DNA of 64,000 nucleotides from Micromonospora sp. MP36 (GCF_008119785.1 NZ_VSFA01000001.1:186001-250000); one strand, 5' to 3'; numbered from the stretch's first letter, positions 1 to 11,284 are shown. Numbers and translations are program-made. The notes: generated from the sequence alone by a model not told the origin.

Positions 1-2013
1 ATCGATCTGCACGGGCACAGCGAGCGGGAGCCGGTGCCCCTGGCCGCGGCCCTCGCCGCGCTGCTGCGCCAGCTCGGCGTGCCCGGCGAGCGCATACCCG
101 CCGACGTCGACGAGCGGGCCGCCCTGTGGCGCAGCGAGCTGGCCGACCGGCGGGCGCTGGTGGTGCTGGACAACGCGGCGTCGGCCGCCCAGGTGGCGCC
201 GCTGCTGCCCAGCGGCCGGGACACGCTGACCCTGATCACCAGTAGGCGTCGGCTGGTCGGCCTGGACGAGGGGCGTCCCTCGTCGCTCGCCGTGCTCGAG
301 CCGGGTGAGGGGATCGAGCTGCTCGCGAGGGTCGTGGGCGCCGAACGGGTGGCCGCCGAGCCGGAGGCCGCCGCCGAGGTGGTCCGCCGGTGCGGGCAAC
401 TGCCACTGGCCATCCGGCTCGCCGGGGCGAGGCTCGCGCACCGCCCTCGCTGGCGCATCGCCGACCTCGCCGCACGGCTCGCCGACGGACGAGACGTCCT
501 GACCGAGCTGGTGGCCGGCGACCGCTCCGTCGGCCAGGCCTTCACCCTGTCGTACGCGCAGGTCACGCCGGCCGCTCAGCGGATGTTCCGGCTGCTCGGG
601 CTGCACCCGGGAACGCAGTTCGACGGGTGGGCTGCCGCCGCGCTGGCCGACGCGCCGCTGCCCGAGGCGGAGGATCTGCTCGAGGAACTGGTCGACGCGC
701 ACCTCGCTGAGGAGGTCGATCAGCGCCGGTTCCGGTTCCACGACCTCGTACGCGACTACGCGCGGCAGTTGATGGCGGATCCGGCGTTCGCCGTCGAGCG
801 GTCGGCGGCCCTGGACCGGATGTTCAACGTCCACCTGCACCTGGTCACGGCCGCGTCCCGCCAGCTCAATCGCTCGGCGAGCCCGGCACCGCTACCGCGG
901 ATCCCGGTGCTCCGACCCGATCTGGGGGCGGAGGTGCCGCCGGTCGAGTGGCTCGACGAGAATCGGGCGAACCTCATCGCGATGATCCGGCTCGCCGAGC
1001 AGACGGGCCGGGACGTCTACTGCTGGCAGCTTGCCCATGCCGGATGGAGCTACTGGTTCGCGTACGGCCACCTGGACGAGCTGATCGAGACGCACACGAT
1101 CGGGCTCCGGGCTGCGGAGCGCCTCGGCGACGACGCGGCGGTCGCGACCATGCACAACTACCTCGCCTCCGGCTACTACCGGCTGGCTCGCTACGGCGAC
1201 GCACTGGCGTCGATGGAGATCGCCCTCAGCCTGCGTAGCCGGCTGGGGGACCGGGTGGGACAGGCCGGCACGCACAAGAACATCGCGGCCGTCCACAGCA
1301 TCCACGGCAACGTCCCGGCGGCGTTGCGGCACCTGGCCGAGGCATTGGACATCCTCCGCAGTGAGGGGCACGACGTCGGGGTCGTCGCGCTCTTCACCAA
1401 CCAGGCGGGGGCCCTCCTGCTCTCCGGGCGGCTGGCCGAGGCGTTGGCGGTGTCCCGCATGCACCTGATGCTGGCACGCACGCTGGGCACCCTGTACGAC
1501 ACGGCCAACGCCATGGGCCACATCGCGATGGCCCGGGCCAGGATGGGGCACGGCGAGCCGGCTCTTCGTCGGCTCCGCGCCGCGCTCGCGATCAAGCGCC
1601 GGCTCGGCAACCGGTACGGCGTCGGCGAGCTGCTCAACGAGATCGGCGCCGTGGAACGGGCGAGCGGTCACCCGGAAACGGCGATGGACCTGCACCACGA
1701 GGCGTTGGTGGTGATGACCGAGGCGGGCGACCGCAACGGGCAGTGCGCATCCCGAAACCTGCTGGCTCGGGCCCTGCTCGACCAAGGCGACGTGACCAGC
1801 GCGCTGGACCTGCACCGGCGGGTGCTCGTCGACGCCACGAAGCTGGACGCGCGGTACGAGCAGGCCCGGGCGCTGGACGGGATCGCCCGCTGCCTGCGTG
1901 GCCCTGATCCGGGTGCCGCCCGCGCCCACTGGATCCGGGCGCTGGAGCTGTTCCGTGAGTTCGAGGCACCCGAGCGGCACGAGGTGGAGCAGCTCCTCGC
2001 CGAGCTGGGCTGA
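1..2013 (+). CDS. AfsR/SARP-like NB-ARC and TPR regulator, 5' truncated by window edge
   Basis: The frame is open from base 1 (IDLHGHSERE), so the true start lies upstream; the GTG at 34 is internal. What remains is the second half of an NB-ARC ATPase: a Walker B-like LVVLDNA, the sensor-like LITSRRRL, the GLPL-type GQLPLAIRLAG, then a winged-helix segment ending RFRFHDLVRDYARQL. From about residue 330 to the end there are TPR-type helical repeats (AMHNYLASGYYRLARYGDAL, THKNIAAVHSIHGNVPAAL and others). This order is that of AfsR/DnrI-type STAND regulators. The N-terminal DNA-binding and bacterial transcriptional activator domains would be outside the window, so whether it is a SARP or a plain NB-ARC TPR protein cannot be told. 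Confidence 0.85.
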   Translation: MDLHGHSEREPVPLAAALAALLRQLGVPGERIPADVDERAALWRSELADRRALVVLDNAASAAQVAPLLPSGRDTLTLITSRRRLVGLDEGRPSSLAVLEPGEGIELLARVVGAERVAAEPEAAAEVVRRCGQLPLAIRLAGARLAHRPRWRIADLAARLADGRDVLTELVAGDRSVGQAFTLSYAQVTPAAQRMFRLLGLHPGTQFDGWAAAALADAPLPEAEDLLEELVDAHLAEEVDQRRFRFHDLVRDYARQLMADPAFAVERSAALDRMFNVHLHLVTAASRQLNRSASPAPLPRIPVLRPDLGAEVPPVEWLDENRANLIAMIRLAEQTGRDVYCWQLAHAGWSYWFAYGHLDELIETHTIGLRAAERLGDDAAVATMHNYLASGYYRLARYGDALASMEIALSLRSRLGDRVGQAGTHKNIAAVHSIHGNVPAALRHLAEALDILRSEGHDVGVVALFTNQAGALLLSGRLAEALAVSRMHLMLARTLGTLYDTANAMGHIAMARARMGHGEPALRRLRAALAIKRRLGNRYGVGELLNEIGAVERASGHPETAMDLHHEALVVMTEAGDRNGQCASRNLLARALLDQGDVTSALDLHRRVLVDATKLDARYEQARALDGIARCLRGPDPGAARAHWIRALELFREFEAPERHEVEQLLAELG

Positions 2014-2098
2014 GCCCGTGGCGGTGCGGCCGGCTTTCGCTGCGGGCCGGCGACCAGCCCGTGCCAGTGCGGCCGGCTTTCGCTGCGGGCCGCCGACC
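2013..2098. repeat. 43-bp tandem duplication, two copies
   Basis: Bases 2013-2055 and 2056-2098 are near-identical 43-bp units, each starting AGCCCGTG and containing the block CGGCCGGCTTTCGCTGCGGG. The first copy overlaps the last base of the preceding stop codon. Only a few bases differ between copies, so the duplication is recent. It fills most of the gap before fumC. Confidence 0.85.
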
Positions 2099-2118
2099 CG
2101 CGCGGCAGGATGGTACGC

Positions 2119-3519
2119 GTGACGACTCCAGAGGCAGCCGGATACCGGATCGAACGCGACTCGATGGGCGAGGTGGAGGTGCCCGCCGAGGCGTTGTGGC
2201 GGGCGCAGACCCAGCGCGCGGTGCAGAACTTCCCGATCTCCGGACGGGGCCTGGAACCGGCCCAGATCAAGGCGCTGGCGCAGATCAAGGGGGCCGCCGC
2301 GCAGGTCAACGGCGAGCTGGGGGTGATCGGGGCGGACGTGGCCGAGGCGATCGCCACCGCTGCCGCGCACGTGGCCGACGGCGGGTACGACGACCAGTTC
2401 CCGGTCGACGTCTTCCAGACCGGCTCCGGCACGTCGTCCAACATGAACGCCAACGAGGTGATCGCCACGCTGGCCAGCCGCGAGCTGGGCCGGAACGTGC
2501 ATCCGAACGACGACGTCAACGCCTCGCAGTCCAGCAACGATGTGTTCCCGACGTCGATCCACCTGGCCGCCACCCAGTTCGTGGTGGAGGATCTGATCCC
2601 CTCGCTGAAGCACCTGGCCGGGGCGCTGGAGGAGAAGGCGGCCGAGTTCGAGACCGTGGTCAAGGCCGGGCGTACCCACCTGATGGACGCCACCCCGGTC
2701 ACCCTGGGCCAGGAGTTCGGCGGGTACGCCGCTCAGGTCCGCTACGGCATCGAGCGGCTGGAGTCGGCGCTGCCGCGGTTGGCCGAGCTGCCGCTCGGCG
2801 GCACCGCCGTCGGCACCGGGATCAACACGCCGCTCGGCTTCGCGGCCCGGGTGATCGAGAAGCTGCGCGAGTCGACCGGGTTGCCGTTGACCGAGGCGCG
2901 CAACCATTTCGAGGCGCAGGGTGCCCGGGACGCGCTGGTGGAGACCTCGGGCCAGCTCCGCACCGTCGCGGTCGGGCTCTACAAGATGGCCAACGACATC
3001 CGTTGGATGGGCTCCGGCCCGCGCGCCGGCCTGCGGGAGCTGCGCATCCCCGACCTCCAGCCCGGTTCGTCGATCATGCCGGGCAAGGTGAATCCGGTGG
3101 TCGCCGAGGCGATGCGGCAGGTCTGCGCCCAGGTGATCGGCAACGACGCCGCGGTCGCGTTCGCCGGCTCGCAGGGCGACTTCGAGCTGAACGTGATGCT
3201 CCCGGTGATGGGCCGCAACCTGCTGGAGTCGATCAAGCTGCTGACCGCGTCGAGTCGGCTCTTCGCCGACCGCCTGGTGGTCGGCCTGGTCGCGGACGCC
3301 GAGGTCTGCCTGGCGTACGCGGAGGGGTCGCCGTCGATCGTCACCCCGCTCAACCGTCACCTCGGATACGACGAGGCCGCCTCGATCGCGAAGGAGGCGC
3401 TGGCCAGGCAGGTCTCGATCCGGGAGGTGGTGATCTCGCGGGGCCACGTCGAATCGGGCAAGCTCAGCGAGGCCCAGCTCGACGAGGCGCTGGACCTGTT
3501 GCGGATGACCCACCCCTGA
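2119..3519 (+). CDS. fumC: Class II fumarate hydratase
   Basis: Converts fumarate to L-malate in the TCA cycle; family members are cytosolic homotetramers. The protein is 466 residues, normal for FumC. The superfamily signature [12 protein letters not shown] is intact near residue 320, and the [14 protein letters not shown] and [17 protein letters not shown] blocks and the [11 protein letters not shown] block match FumC rather than aspartase or argininosuccinate lyase. GTG at 2119 is chosen because GCAGGA ends 9 bases upstream; an in-frame ATG at 2110 has no ribosome site. It stands alone, converging on the CGNR gene. Confidence 0.95.
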   Translation: MTTPEAAGYRIERDSMGEVEVPAEALWRAQTQRAVQNFPISGRGLEPAQIKALAQIKGAAAQVNGELGVIGADVAEAIATAAAHVADGGYDDQFPVDVFQTGSGTSSNMNANEVIATLASRELGRNVHPNDDVNASQSSNDVFPTSIHLAATQFVVEDLIPSLKHLAGALEEKAAEFETVVKAGRTHLMDATPVTLGQEFGGYAAQVRYGIERLESALPRLAELPLGGTAVGTGINTPLGFAARVIEKLRESTGLPLTEARNHFEAQGARDALVETSGQLRTVAVGLYKMANDIRWMGSGPRAGLRELRIPDLQPGSSIMPGKVNPVVAEAMRQVCAQVIGNDAAVAFAGSQGDFELNVMLPVMGRNLLESIKLLTASSRLFADRLVVGLVADAEVCLAYAEGSPSIVTPLNRHLGYDEAASIAKEALARQVSIREVVISRGHVESGKLSEAQLDEALDLLRMTHP

Positions 3520-3540
3520 CCGAGGTTCCGGCTCCGGATC

Positions 3541-3585
3541 GCCGATCTGGCGGTGTCACCCTGCCCCGGACACCGCCACCTCGCC
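3541..3585. repeat. Dispersed hairpin repeat between convergent genes
   Basis: The arms GGCGGTGTC (3549-3557) and GACACCGCC (3569-3577) form a 9-bp stem around a C-rich loop, flanked by CGCCGAT before and CTCGCC after. The same layout recurs at 5380, in tandem at 6736-6878, and in shorter form at 52238. It lies between the ends of fumC and the CGNR gene and could serve as a two-way terminator, although it has no T tract. Confidence 0.6.
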
Positions 3586-3635
3586 GAAAGGGTGTGCGGG
3601 TGGTTCGGCGCCGGGGCGGGCTGGCTCCGGGTGCG

Positions 3636-4181
3636 TCAGGAGTGGGCCGCCGCCTTGCGGGCCCGGTAGGCGCTCACCGCGGCGCGGTTGCCGCAGCTTG
3701 CGTCGCAGAACCGGCGGGACCGGTTCTTGGAGAGGTCGACCAGCACCTTGTCGCAGTCCGGGTGGTCGCACAGGCGCAGCCGGCTGAGCTCGCCCATGCG
3801 GACCAGATCGGCGATCGCCATGGCGGCCTCGACGGCCATCCGGGTCGCCAGCGGCGCGTCGCGGGGCACGGCGTGCAGGTGGTACGGCTCGCCGTCGTGC
3901 CGGATGAGCTGGGGCAGCGCGTGCGACTCGCGGAGCAGGCCGTTGACGATGGCCACCAGCTCGTCGGTGTCGGCGTACCAGATCCGGCGGAGCCGGGGTC
4001 GCAGGGCGCGGACCTCGCGTAGTTCCGTGTCGGTGTGCTCGTGCCGGCCGGTCCAGCCGTGCGCGGCGATGAACTCGTCGAGGGCAGCCACGTCGGGCAG
4101 CCCCTCCCGGTCCGGGCCGGCGCTGTTCACCAGCCCTGCGGCGGCGACCAGGCCACATTCGGTGTCATGGGCGAAGAGCAA
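3636..4181 (-). CDS. CGNR zinc finger (ABATE domain) putative regulator
   Basis: A 181-residue protein with an N-terminal ABATE-type region and a C-terminal zf-CGNR domain: LCDHPDCDKVLVDLSKNRS followed by RRFCDASCGNRAAVSAYRAR. The four cysteines (CDHPDC and CDASC) are all present. These proteins are thought to be transcription regulators acting on promoters near their own gene. The gene is divergent from an EamA exporter with an 86-bp shared promoter region (4182-4267), an arrangement that suggests it controls that exporter. The control is inferred, not shown. Confidence 0.85.
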   Translation of the reverse strand: MLFAHDTECGLVAAAGLVNSAGPDREGLPDVAALDEFIAAHGWTGRHEHTDTELREVRALRPRLRRIWYADTDELVAIVNGLLRESHALPQLIRHDGEPYHLHAVPRDAPLATRMAVEAAMAIADLVRMGELSRLRLCDHPDCDKVLVDLSKNRSRRFCDASCGNRAAVSAYRARKAAAHS

Positions 4182-4267
4182 CTTGACTCCTGTCAGGATG
4201 CCGGCCTAGCGTCATCAGCATAACCAGGTTTCACCCATGACCGGTCGTTCGATCCAAGGAGCTGTCG

Positions 4268-5227
4268 ATGCGTGAACGGTCTGGCATGGGCCTCGGCCTG
4301 GCCCTGCTCTCCGCGCTCACCTTCGCCACCTCCGGCACCTTCGCCCGTTCGCTGATCGCCGGTAACTGGTCCGCCGAGGCGCTGGTGCTGGCCCGGGTCG
4401 GCATCGCGGCGCTGGTGCTGGCCGTGCCGGCGCTGCTGGCGCTGCGCGGACGGTGGCCGGTGCTCCGGCGCAACGCCGGCAGGGTCGTCGTGTTCGGACT
4501 GCTCGGGGTGGCGGTGGCCCAAGCGTGCTTCTTCAATGCGGTCCGCTACCTGCCGGTCGGTGTCGCGCTCCTGCTGGAGTACCTGGCCATCGTGCTGGTG
4601 GTCGGCTGGATGTGGCTGGTCCACGGCCAGCGGCCCCGACTGCTCACCGTGATCGGGTCGCTGACCGCGCTCGGCGGACTGGTGTTCGTGCTGGATCTGA
4701 CCGGCGGCGGGCGGCTCGACCCGATCGGGGTGCTCTGGGGGCTGGGCGCCGGGGTCGGGCTGGCCGGCTACTTCGTCATCGCGGGTCGGGTCGACGCCGC
4801 GCTGCCGTCCGTGGTGATGGCCAGCGGCGGGATGGTCGTCGGCGCGCTGGCGCTGGCCCTGCTCGGCTTCGCCCGGTTGCTGCCGCTGCGGGCCGACACC
4901 GCCGACGTCACCTTCGCCGGGCACCAGGTGAGCTGGCTGGTGCCGATCGCCGGGCTGTCGCTGATCGCCGCGGTGGTCGCGTACCTGTCCGGGGTCGCGG
5001 GAGCCCGGCTGCTCGGCGCGCGACTGTCGTCCTTCGTCGGGTTGACCGAGGTGATGTTCGCGGTGCTGATCGCCTGGCTGGTGCTGGGCGAGCTGCCGAC
5101 CGCCGTCCAGTTGCTCGGCGGGGCGTTGATCGTGATCGGAGTCGCTCTGGTCCGGCTGGACGAGCTGCGTGCGCCGCAGGCGGCCCCGCCGGCCCCGGCC
5201 GAGCCGGCGCTGGCCGGCGAGCGATGA
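4268..5227 (+). CDS. EamA-family (DMT superfamily) transporter
   Basis: A 319-residue polytopic membrane protein with ten predicted hydrophobic segments in two EamA halves (residues about 8-138 and 155-300). The second half ends in the typical LLGGALIVIGVALVRL helix. Members export amino acids, nucleosides or drugs; the substrate cannot be read from sequence. AAGGAG lies 8 bases before the ATG. The tail after the last helix is Ala/Pro rich. It is divergent from the CGNR regulator. Its stop codon overlaps (ATGA) the start of a decayed HAD gene, so the pair was once translationally coupled. Confidence 0.9.
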   Translation: MRERSGMGLGLALLSALTFATSGTFARSLIAGNWSAEALVLARVGIAALVLAVPALLALRGRWPVLRRNAGRVVVFGLLGVAVAQACFFNAVRYLPVGVALLLEYLAIVLVVGWMWLVHGQRPRLLTVIGSLTALGGLVFVLDLTGGGRLDPIGVLWGLGAGVGLAGYFVIAGRVDAALPSVVMASGGMVVGALALALLGFARLLPLRADTADVTFAGHQVSWLVPIAGLSLIAAVVAYLSGVAGARLLGARLSSFVGLTEVMFAVLIAWLVLGELPTAVQLLGGALIVIGVALVRLDELRAPQAAPPAPAEPALAGER

Positions 5228-5340
5228 GCGAACCGCGTACCCGGTCGTCTTCGACGCCGACGAGACCTGATCGACATGCGCCCGGCGGTCACCGGCGCGC
5301 TGGAGGCCGTGCTCGAGGAGAGCCGGCGGTGGACCCCGGC
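5224..5340 (+). pseudogene. Remnant of a HAD-family hydrolase gene
   Basis: An ATG overlapping the EamA stop opens a short frame (MSEPRT). Shifted by two bases, bases 5244-5267 read VVFDADET, the first HAD motif. A further one-base shift gives LIDMRPAVTGALEAVLEES from about 5268. Joined, these make the N-terminus of a HAD hydrolase. At least two frameshifts occur within 50 bp, and no HAD motif II-IV follows before the next gene on the opposite strand. The gene is therefore broken and cut short. The right boundary is approximate. A sequencing error could explain one shift but not the missing C-terminus. Confidence 0.6.
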
Positions 5341-5379
5341 GGGCCGGCCCGGCCTTCGGTCGGGCCCCGCACCAGGTCG

Positions 5380-5424
5380 GCGACGTGGCGGTATTCGGGT
5401 GCTTGGGATCCCGCCACGTCGGCG
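5380..5424. repeat. Dispersed hairpin repeat, inverted copy
   Basis: GACGTGGCGG (5382-5391) and CCGCCACGTC (5411-5420) are perfect 10-bp inverted arms around a 19-nt loop. Read on the minus strand it has the same layout as the units at 6736-6878: CGCCGA, GGCGG, a spacer, AATACCGCCAC, then TCGCC. It sits between the HAD remnant and the 3' end of the DUF559 gene. Confidence 0.6.
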
Positions 5425-5434
5425 TACTGGCGCA

Positions 5435-6553
5435 TCACGCTCGCCATCCCTGGGCCACGAGAGCGGCCCGGACCTCGCGCACCACGGCGGCGAAGTCCCG
5501 GTGCAGCCGGCGGCTGGTCACGTGCAGCACCACCCAGCCGGCACCGACGAACTGATTGAGCCGCTGCCGGTCGCGGTGCAACTGGTCGGCGTCGGCGTGC
5601 CATGTGCCGTCGTATTCGACGGCGACGCGGAACTGCGGCCAGGCCAGGTCAGGACGCAGGACCAGCCCGGAGGCGAGCCGGATCGGGTGTTGCGCGACCG
5701 GTCGCGGCAGGCCGGCCAGCACGAGGCGGACCCGTAGGTGCGACTCCGGCGGGGACTGCGCCGCCGGATCCGCCAGGCCGAACACCCAACTCGCGCGCCG
5801 GCCACCGGGCCGTCCACCGTTGCGGTCCGCCAGGTCGGCGAGCGCGCCCCGGCTGACCAGACCCTGGGCCAGCAGCGCGTCGATGACGCCGACCGCTCGT
5901 ACCGGGTCGGCCCATACCGCCGTCTCCCAGGCACACGCCGCCGGGGCGCTGCGCGGCAGCAAGGACAGCGGGCCAGGCCGGAGGTGATCTCCGCCGACCC
6001 GACCGGGTTGACGGACGGCCGGCGGGGCCGTCCGCCTGACCGGCCGGGCGGTGGTGGCGAGAGCCGATGTCGGAACGGGCCGGAAGGGCCTCGCATCGTC
6101 CACCGGGCGGTCCGTCCCACCGGCGGTCCTGTCGTTGCTGGTCCGTACGGCGCTGTTGGTGGCGCTGCTGCCAACGTCGAGAAGGCCTGCGCAGGTGGGT
6201 GATACGTCCGGTCGGATGCGGTGGACCCGGATCCCGGGCTGGGCGTCGGCTCGGGCCGTCGGTGGTAGCAGGACGTGCACGTCGTCGGCGAAAGAAGCGG
6301 CGTGCTCCACGCCGTGCAGGTACGCGGCCGAGGGCCCGGCGATCAGCGTGCCCGGTGGCAGCCGGAGCAGCGCGGCCCGGCAGGCCAGCGCGTGGTCACG
6401 GTCGAGCCGGGCATCGGCGTAGACGTCGTGCCGCAGGCGGAACCAGGACGCGCCCCGGAGTTGATGCCGGGTCAGCAGCCCACGCCGGACCACGTCCGAG
6501 CCGCGGAAGACCTGCCAGGCCAACTCGGCCGGTCGGTGCGGATGAGGAGGCAT
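5435..6553 (-). CDS. AbiEi-like N-terminus with C-terminal DUF559 (VSR-like nuclease fold)
   Basis: About 372 residues from the ATG at 6553 (an upstream in-frame start at 6607 is also open). The N-terminal 130 residues (RGLLTRHQLRGASWFRLRHD, LIAGPSAAYLHG) resemble the AbiEi-like winged-helix region found before DUF559 in actinobacteria. The C-terminal 100 residues carry the PD-(D/E)XK-like core: the ESHLRVRL helix, LRPDLAWPQFRVAVEYDG, then HRDRQRLNQF and GWVVLHVTS. Between them are about 75 Ser/Thr/Pro/Arg-rich residues that look like an insertion relative to the usual family. Function is unknown; these genes are numerous in actinobacteria and no partner toxin is adjacent. Confidence 0.75.
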   Translation of the reverse strand: MPPHPHRPAELAWQVFRGSDVVRRGLLTRHQLRGASWFRLRHDVYADARLDRDHALACRAALLRLPPGTLIAGPSAAYLHGVEHAASFADDVHVLLPPTARADAQPGIRVHRIRPDVSPTCAGLLDVGSSATNSAVRTSNDRTAGGTDRPVDDARPFRPVPTSALATTARPVRRTAPPAVRQPGRVGGDHLRPGPLSLLPRSAPAACAWETAVWADPVRAVGVIDALLAQGLVSRGALADLADRNGGRPGGRRASWVFGLADPAAQSPPESHLRVRLVLAGLPRPVAQHPIRLASGLVLRPDLAWPQFRVAVEYDGTWHADADQLHRDRQRLNQFVGAGWVVLHVTSRRLHRDFAAVVREVRAALVAQGWRA

Positions 6554-6594
6554 GCCGACCAGCCTGGCGGCGGGCGGAGAGCGAGCGACACCCC

Positions 6595-6638
6595 TGTGGA
6601 CAACCATGACCGGTCGTGTCGCCCTGCCCTGTGGACAA
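6595..6638 (-). other. Two DnaA-box-like 9-mers
   Basis: TGTGGACAA occurs at 6595-6603 and again at 6630-6638, 35 bp apart in the same orientation. On the minus strand each reads TTGTCCACA, the preferred DnaA box of high-GC actinobacteria. They lie just upstream of the DUF559 start. Two exact copies within 45 bp are suggestive, but no AT-rich unwinding element or replication gene is near, so this is not an origin as far as can be seen. Confidence 0.35.
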
Positions 6639-6729
6639 CCGCCATGTCCCCCGCAACCTGTGGTAGAGGACCCTCCGCCCCCGTGGGCGGGCCGCCACCT
6701 TCTTCCGGTGGGTCGCGGCTGCGCCCCGC

Positions 6730-6880
6730 CGCCTTTTCGCCGATCCGGCGGATTCCCGAACTCCCGGATACCGCCACTTCGCCGATCCGGCGGCCTCTCG
6801 GGGGCTGGATACCGCCAACTTTGCCGACCCGACGGGCCCCGGGGCCGGACACCGCCACGCCGCCGATCCGGCGCCAGGCG
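6730..6880. repeat. Tandem array of the dispersed hairpin repeat (about 3.5 units)
   Basis: Units of about 42 bp begin near 6736, 6778, 6821 and 6858. Each has TTCGCCGATCCGGCGG, an 11-14 bp variable spacer and GGATACCGCCAC. The last unit is partial. The array fills the intergenic space between the DUF559 start and the IclR stop. Bases 6640-6730 upstream of it show no gene. Confidence 0.75.
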
Positions 6881-6886
6881 GGGACG

Positions 6887-7534
6887 TCAGGCGAGGGCGG
6901 TGGTGATGGCCTGGGCGGCGGTGGTGACCTGGTCGCCGACCACCGCCACGTCGAGCGGGGTCAGCGACACCACGCCGACGCTCGCCTCCAGCCCTGGTAC
7001 GCCGAGCACCGGCGCGGCCACCCCGTACGCCCCGGACTGGAGTTCCCCGCTGCTGCTCACCGGGCCGGCGGCGCCCGACCTGCCGGCGAGGATGGCCCGC
7101 CCCGCCGCGCCCCGCTCCAGCGGATGCCGGGACCCGGTCCGGTACGCCACGTGGAACGACGTCCAGCTCGGCTCCACCACGGCGAGGGCGACCCCCTCGC
7201 CTCCCTCGACCACGGTCAGGTGGGCGGTCGCCCCGGTCTGCTCGGCCAGCCGCCGCAGCGCCGGCAGCGCCCCTTCGGCGAGCAGCGGCTGGGCGCGCCG
7301 GGCCAGGTGCAGGACGCCCGCGCCGAGGCGCAGCCGGCCCGCGCCGTCCCGGCGCAGCATGCCGTGCCCGGTCAGCGCGCCGACCAGCCGGTAGACCGCC
7401 GCCCGGCCGATGCCCAGCCGGTTCGCCGCCTCGGTGACCGTCAGCCCGCCGGGCGCGTCCGCGACCAGGTGCAGCAGGCGCAGCCCCCGGTCCAGGGTCT
7501 GGGCCGTCTCTCCCGCCCGTGCCGCCGTGTCCAC
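6887..7534 (-). CDS. IclR-family transcription regulator
   Basis: A 215-residue protein. Residues 10-75 form the IclR winged helix (TLDRGLRLLHLVADAPGGLT, TEAANRLGIGRAAVYRLVGA). The rest is a ligand-binding domain with the family pattern (AHLTVVEGGEGVALAVVE; HPLERGAAGRAILAG). It is shorter than most IclR proteins (about 250), with an abbreviated C-terminal lobe. It is divergent from cysS, but a housekeeping tRNA synthetase is an unlikely target; it may regulate itself or a distant operon. Confidence 0.88.
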   Translation of the reverse strand: MDTAARAGETAQTLDRGLRLLHLVADAPGGLTVTEAANRLGIGRAAVYRLVGALTGHGMLRRDGAGRLRLGAGVLHLARRAQPLLAEGALPALRRLAEQTGATAHLTVVEGGEGVALAVVEPSWTSFHVAYRTGSRHPLERGAAGRAILAGRSGAAGPVSSSGELQSGAYGVAAPVLGVPGLEASVGVVSLTPLDVAVVGDQVTTAAQAITTALA

Positions 7535-7598
7535 AGCACGCAGCGTACGACCCGGCTCCGCACAACCTCGAAACCCGCGGGACGGCTACCCTTGTACG

Positions 7599-9013
<1,415 letters not shown>

Positions 9014-9014
<1 letters not shown>

Positions 9015-10129
9015 TGGCCGGCAATTCGCAGCGCCGTGGCCGGCGGCTGACGCCGAAGGCGAGCGCCCCGAAGGGCTCCGGCGGCAAGGGGCGGGACGCC
9101 CTCGCGGGCCGCGGCCGCACCCTGCCCGCCGACGAGCGGCCCTGGCACAAGGCATACTCGGGCACCGAGAAGCTGCCCCAGCGCACCGCCTGGAAGCAGG
9201 AGAAGGAGCGCCGCACGGCGGCCGAGGAGGGGCGCGCCCCCAAGATCGGCCAGCCGGGCACCAAGGACACCACCTGGGGCAAGGGCAGCCGCGCCGGCGT
9301 CCCGCTGAAGGGCGGCAAGGGCAAGGCGGCCGCCCGCGGTGGTCCCCGGGTCGCCCCGGGTCGCCGGTCCAACCCGGCGAAGGACAGCCCGGAGCTGCTG
9401 GTCGGGCGGAACCCGGTGCTGGAGTCGCTGCGCACCCAGGTGCCGGCCACCGCCCTCTACGTGGCGCAGGGCATCGACGTCGACGACCGGGTCAACGAGA
9501 TCGTCCGGACGGCCGCCGACCGGGGCATCGCGCTCCTGGAGGTCAGCCGGGCCGAGCTGGACCGGATGACCGGCGGGGTGCTGCACCAGGGCGTCGGCCT
9601 CCAGGTCCCGCCCTTCGCCTACGAGCCGTTCGAGGACATGATGGCGGCGGCGCTGGAGCAGGCGTGCCCGCTGCTGGTCGCGCTGGACGGGGTCACCGAC
9701 CCGCGCAATCTCGGCGCGGTGATCCGGTCCGCCGCCGCGTTCGGCGCGCAGGGCGTCTTCGTACCCGAGCGGCGGGCCGCCGGGATCACCGCGACCGCCT
9801 GGCGGACCAGCGCCGGCGCGGCGGCGCGGGTGCCGGTCGCCCAGGTCACCAACCTGACCCGGTCGCTGAAGGCGTGCAAGGACGCCGGCTTCGTCGTGGT
9901 CGGCCTGGACGCCGACGGCGAGACCGACCTGTACGACCTGGAGGCCGCCGTCGGCCCGCTGGTCGTGGTGGTCGGCTCGGAGGGTCGCGGGCTGTCCCGG
10001 CTGGTCGGCGAGACCTGCGACCTGACGGTGAGCATCCCGATGGTCTCCGACGTCGAGTCGCTCAACGCCAGCGTCGCCGCGGCGGTCACCCTCGCCGAGG
10101 TCGCCCGGCGCCGCGCCGTGGAGGCCTAG
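9014..10129 (+). CDS. rlmB: 23S rRNA (guanosine-2251) 2'-O-methyltransferase, SpoU/TrmH type
   Basis: Uses S-adenosylmethionine to methylate a ribose of 23S rRNA. The 371-residue protein has a basic, disordered N-terminal extension of about 120 residues (rich in Lys, Gly, Arg). An L30e-like substrate-binding domain follows ([14 protein letters not shown] to [12 protein letters not shown]). The SPOUT domain comes last, with the three TrmH motifs: [34 protein letters not shown] and [18 protein letters not shown]. cysS-rlmB adjacency is widely conserved in actinobacteria. The basic tail is longer than in E. coli RlmB and typical of the phylum. Confidence 0.93.
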
Positions 10130-10147
10130 CCGGTCCGGGAGGACACG

Positions 10148-10187
10148 AAAAGGGGCGGTCCGCCGTGGCGGACCGCCCCTTTTTTCC
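10148..10187. terminator. Intrinsic terminator after rlmB, bidirectional
   Basis: The stem GGGGCGGTCCGCC / GGCGGACCGCCCC is perfect, has a 2-nt loop, and is followed by a run of six T on the plus strand and preceded by AAAA, so it can stop both rlmB and the convergent ABC gene. Confidence 0.9.
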
Positions 10188-10192
10188 GTACG

Positions 10193-11284
<1,092 letters not shown>

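Noticed and set aside
892..3513. An 873-codon open frame on the minus strand across the regulator and fumC
   Set aside because: It is antisense to two genes with clear homology and has the Arg/His/Val/Asp composition of a high-GC shadow frame, with no domain.
6595..6638. Replication origin
   Set aside because: Only two DnaA boxes, no AT-rich element and no dnaA, dnaN, or parAB nearby.
6730..6880. Tandem units considered as a CRISPR array
   Set aside because: The spacer-like parts are only 11-14 bp and themselves partly conserved, units are about 42 bp in total, and there is no cas gene.
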